Source: Lanius collurio (taxonomy: Eukaryota > Chordata > Aves > Passeriformes > Laniidae). Taken from it: 64,000 bases of DNA. Location: the NCBI GenBank assembly GCA_020086605.1, contig JACBWW010000017.1:10542424-10606423 (forward strand). The letters are read 5' to 3'. How positions within the stretch are numbered: the stretch's first letter is position 1; each line of letters starts with the position of its first letter. A model generated the notes under the pieces. It was not told the DNA's origin, did no database searches, and worked only from the letters and a program-made list of their open reading frames with translations. The position numbers were made by a program, and so were the translations under genes. Positions 63,073 through 64,000 of this stretch are shown here, one piece after another.

Positions 63073-63344
63073 CTACACTTCCACAACTCCCTAGAAATTC
63101 TCAGAAGAAAGGTCAGTAATGTAGCTGAACAAATGTTAACTCAGAGTGAAGTCAGTTAAAGTTTTGCCATTCTTCAGGATTACACTTTAATACTTACACA
63201 TTACATGTAGCTTCTTAAAAAGAGATGGAATAAAGACCAAAGTAATTCTGTATGTGTAAAAAACTCTCTTCCCACTAACATCCTTAAAGAAATGCACAGG
63301 ATTGGGTGCTGTGGTACTGTGACTCTTTGTAGTGCTAACTCTCT

Positions 63345-63510
63345 CCTACTGCTTGATCTTAGGACAGTCAATCACCATCTTTTTGCCTCTGTTTCCTTAG
63401 AGAGCATAATATTTTTCTGGTTTTCAAATATCTGAGGATATGCTTATTAGTGTTTGCAAAATCCTTAGAGACTGCTGGGTGGAAACGTAGAGAAGTATAA
63501 TAGTGATTTG
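63345..63510 (+). mobile_element. MIR-like tRNA-derived SINE fossil
   Basis: The order of segments follows a MIR/core-SINE: a TTAGGACAGTCAATCACCATC part (GGGCAAGTCACTT... in MIR), then TGCCTCTGTTTCCTTAG (GCCTCAGTTTCC), then TGAGGATATG, then GTTTGCAAAATCCTTAGAGA and GGAAACGTAGAGAAGTATAATA, which parallels the sauropsid MIR tail (TTTGTAAAGCGCTTTGAGAT...GGCGCTATAGAAGT). It is heavily diverged and lies in NRP1 intron 2. Confidence 0.65.
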
Positions 63511-64000
63511 CCATTGTTTTTTTGTTGTTCATCTTCTAGCCATTAATTTTTTTTAAGAATATACTGCTATGCAAAAATGCGTGTGGCAATCTCCTGACGT
63601 TCAGAGAGAAGCGTTATCCAAACAAAAATAAAGAATAGGGCTCATGCTCACAAGAGACACATTATCCGTGATGAGGAGAATCTATAACAGACATGGCACT
63701 AACTCAAAACTGTGCACAGAACACCATCCAAATGCAAGCAATTTCAGATGTGTGCATATTGCCAGTACAAAACCAGGCCATTCTGCAAATGCAGAGTCCC
63801 CCAAGGAGCAGTGAACCTCGCAGCAGCAGCACTAATGGCTGTCTTCTCATGTGCAGTGGGGGAAAGCAGCACTTTAGAGCTGCCTTGGGCAGCTGTTAAG
63901 TTATTCATTCTTAACTTACTTCTATAAAGCTGTTATTGGGTGCAAGCAGAAGACACAAAAGATTTTGGACCTGTTCTGTCTGTTGTGGGGGGAGCATTAC

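Larger units (their letters stand above)
52215..64000 (+). other. NRP1: NRP1 intron 2 (5' part; continues past window)
   Basis: The intron starts with GTGAGT at 52215, in phase 2. No acceptor followed by the expected continuation of CUB a1 (Tyr-Asp-Tyr-Val after the split Lys codon) was found before 64000, so at least 11.8 kb of this intron is present. Its start is GC-rich; the rest is mostly AT-rich. It contains a short imperfect tandem duplication near 52.95 kb, moderately GC-rich blocks at about 56.6-57.5 kb and 60.3-60.45 kb, ancient amniote repeat fragments at 60.6, 61.6 and 63.0 kb, and a MIR-like SINE fossil at 63.35 kb. Open frames in it, such as 171 codons at 56690, show no family resemblance. 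Confidence 0.9.

Noticed and set aside
1..64000. tRNA, rRNA, snRNA, CRISPR array, bacterial operon or intact retroviral element
   Set aside because: No box A/B with cloverleaf, no spaced direct-repeat array, no paired LTRs or viral reading frames were seen; the DNA is vertebrate non-coding apart from NRP1.

Overview
The window reads as vertebrate nuclear DNA, most likely from a bird. It is AT-rich, has almost no long reading frames, shows GT-AG splice sites, and carries a 3'-end fragment of a CR1 retrotransposon with very few other repeats. A crocodilian or turtle is less likely because repeats are sparse.

One gene can be named with confidence: the 5' end of neuropilin-1 (NRP1), on the + strand. 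Coding exon 1 (48708-48774) encodes the signal peptide. Coding exon 2 (52040-52214) encodes the start of the first CUB (a1) domain. The exons are separated by a 3,265-bp phase-1 intron, and the two pieces join exactly in frame (67 + 175 nt = 80 codons plus two bases). Intron 2 is phase 2, starts at 52215 and runs past the window end, so the rest of the receptor lies outside.

Layout: 1 to about 47.4 kb is upstream intergenic sequence without a supportable protein gene. It holds a CR1 tail (8.68 kb), an eroded L2-clade LINE reverse-transcriptase fossil (34.3-34.9 kb), scattered ancient amniote repeats, simple repeats (TTGG)n, (AAAAC)n and G12, a 46-bp tandem duplication, and several AT-rich homeodomain-site-like blocks that may be conserved enhancers. 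About 47.45-48.96 kb is the NRP1 CpG-island promoter and 5' leader, with GC boxes, a G-quadruplex-type motif, a possible small leader intron and a chain of short upstream ORFs ahead of a strong initiation site. A second CpG-rich patch surrounds exon 2. Introns 1 and 2 contain possible regulatory blocks and old SINE/LINE-age repeats, including a MIR-like element near 63.4 kb.

I found no tRNA, rRNA, CRISPR, operon or recent mobile element. Nothing here is convincingly a new biological system. The points most worth checking are the leader intron plus uORF arrangement, a 98-nt splice-bounded open segment at 36.86-36.96 kb with protein-like composition, and the candidate conserved blocks.
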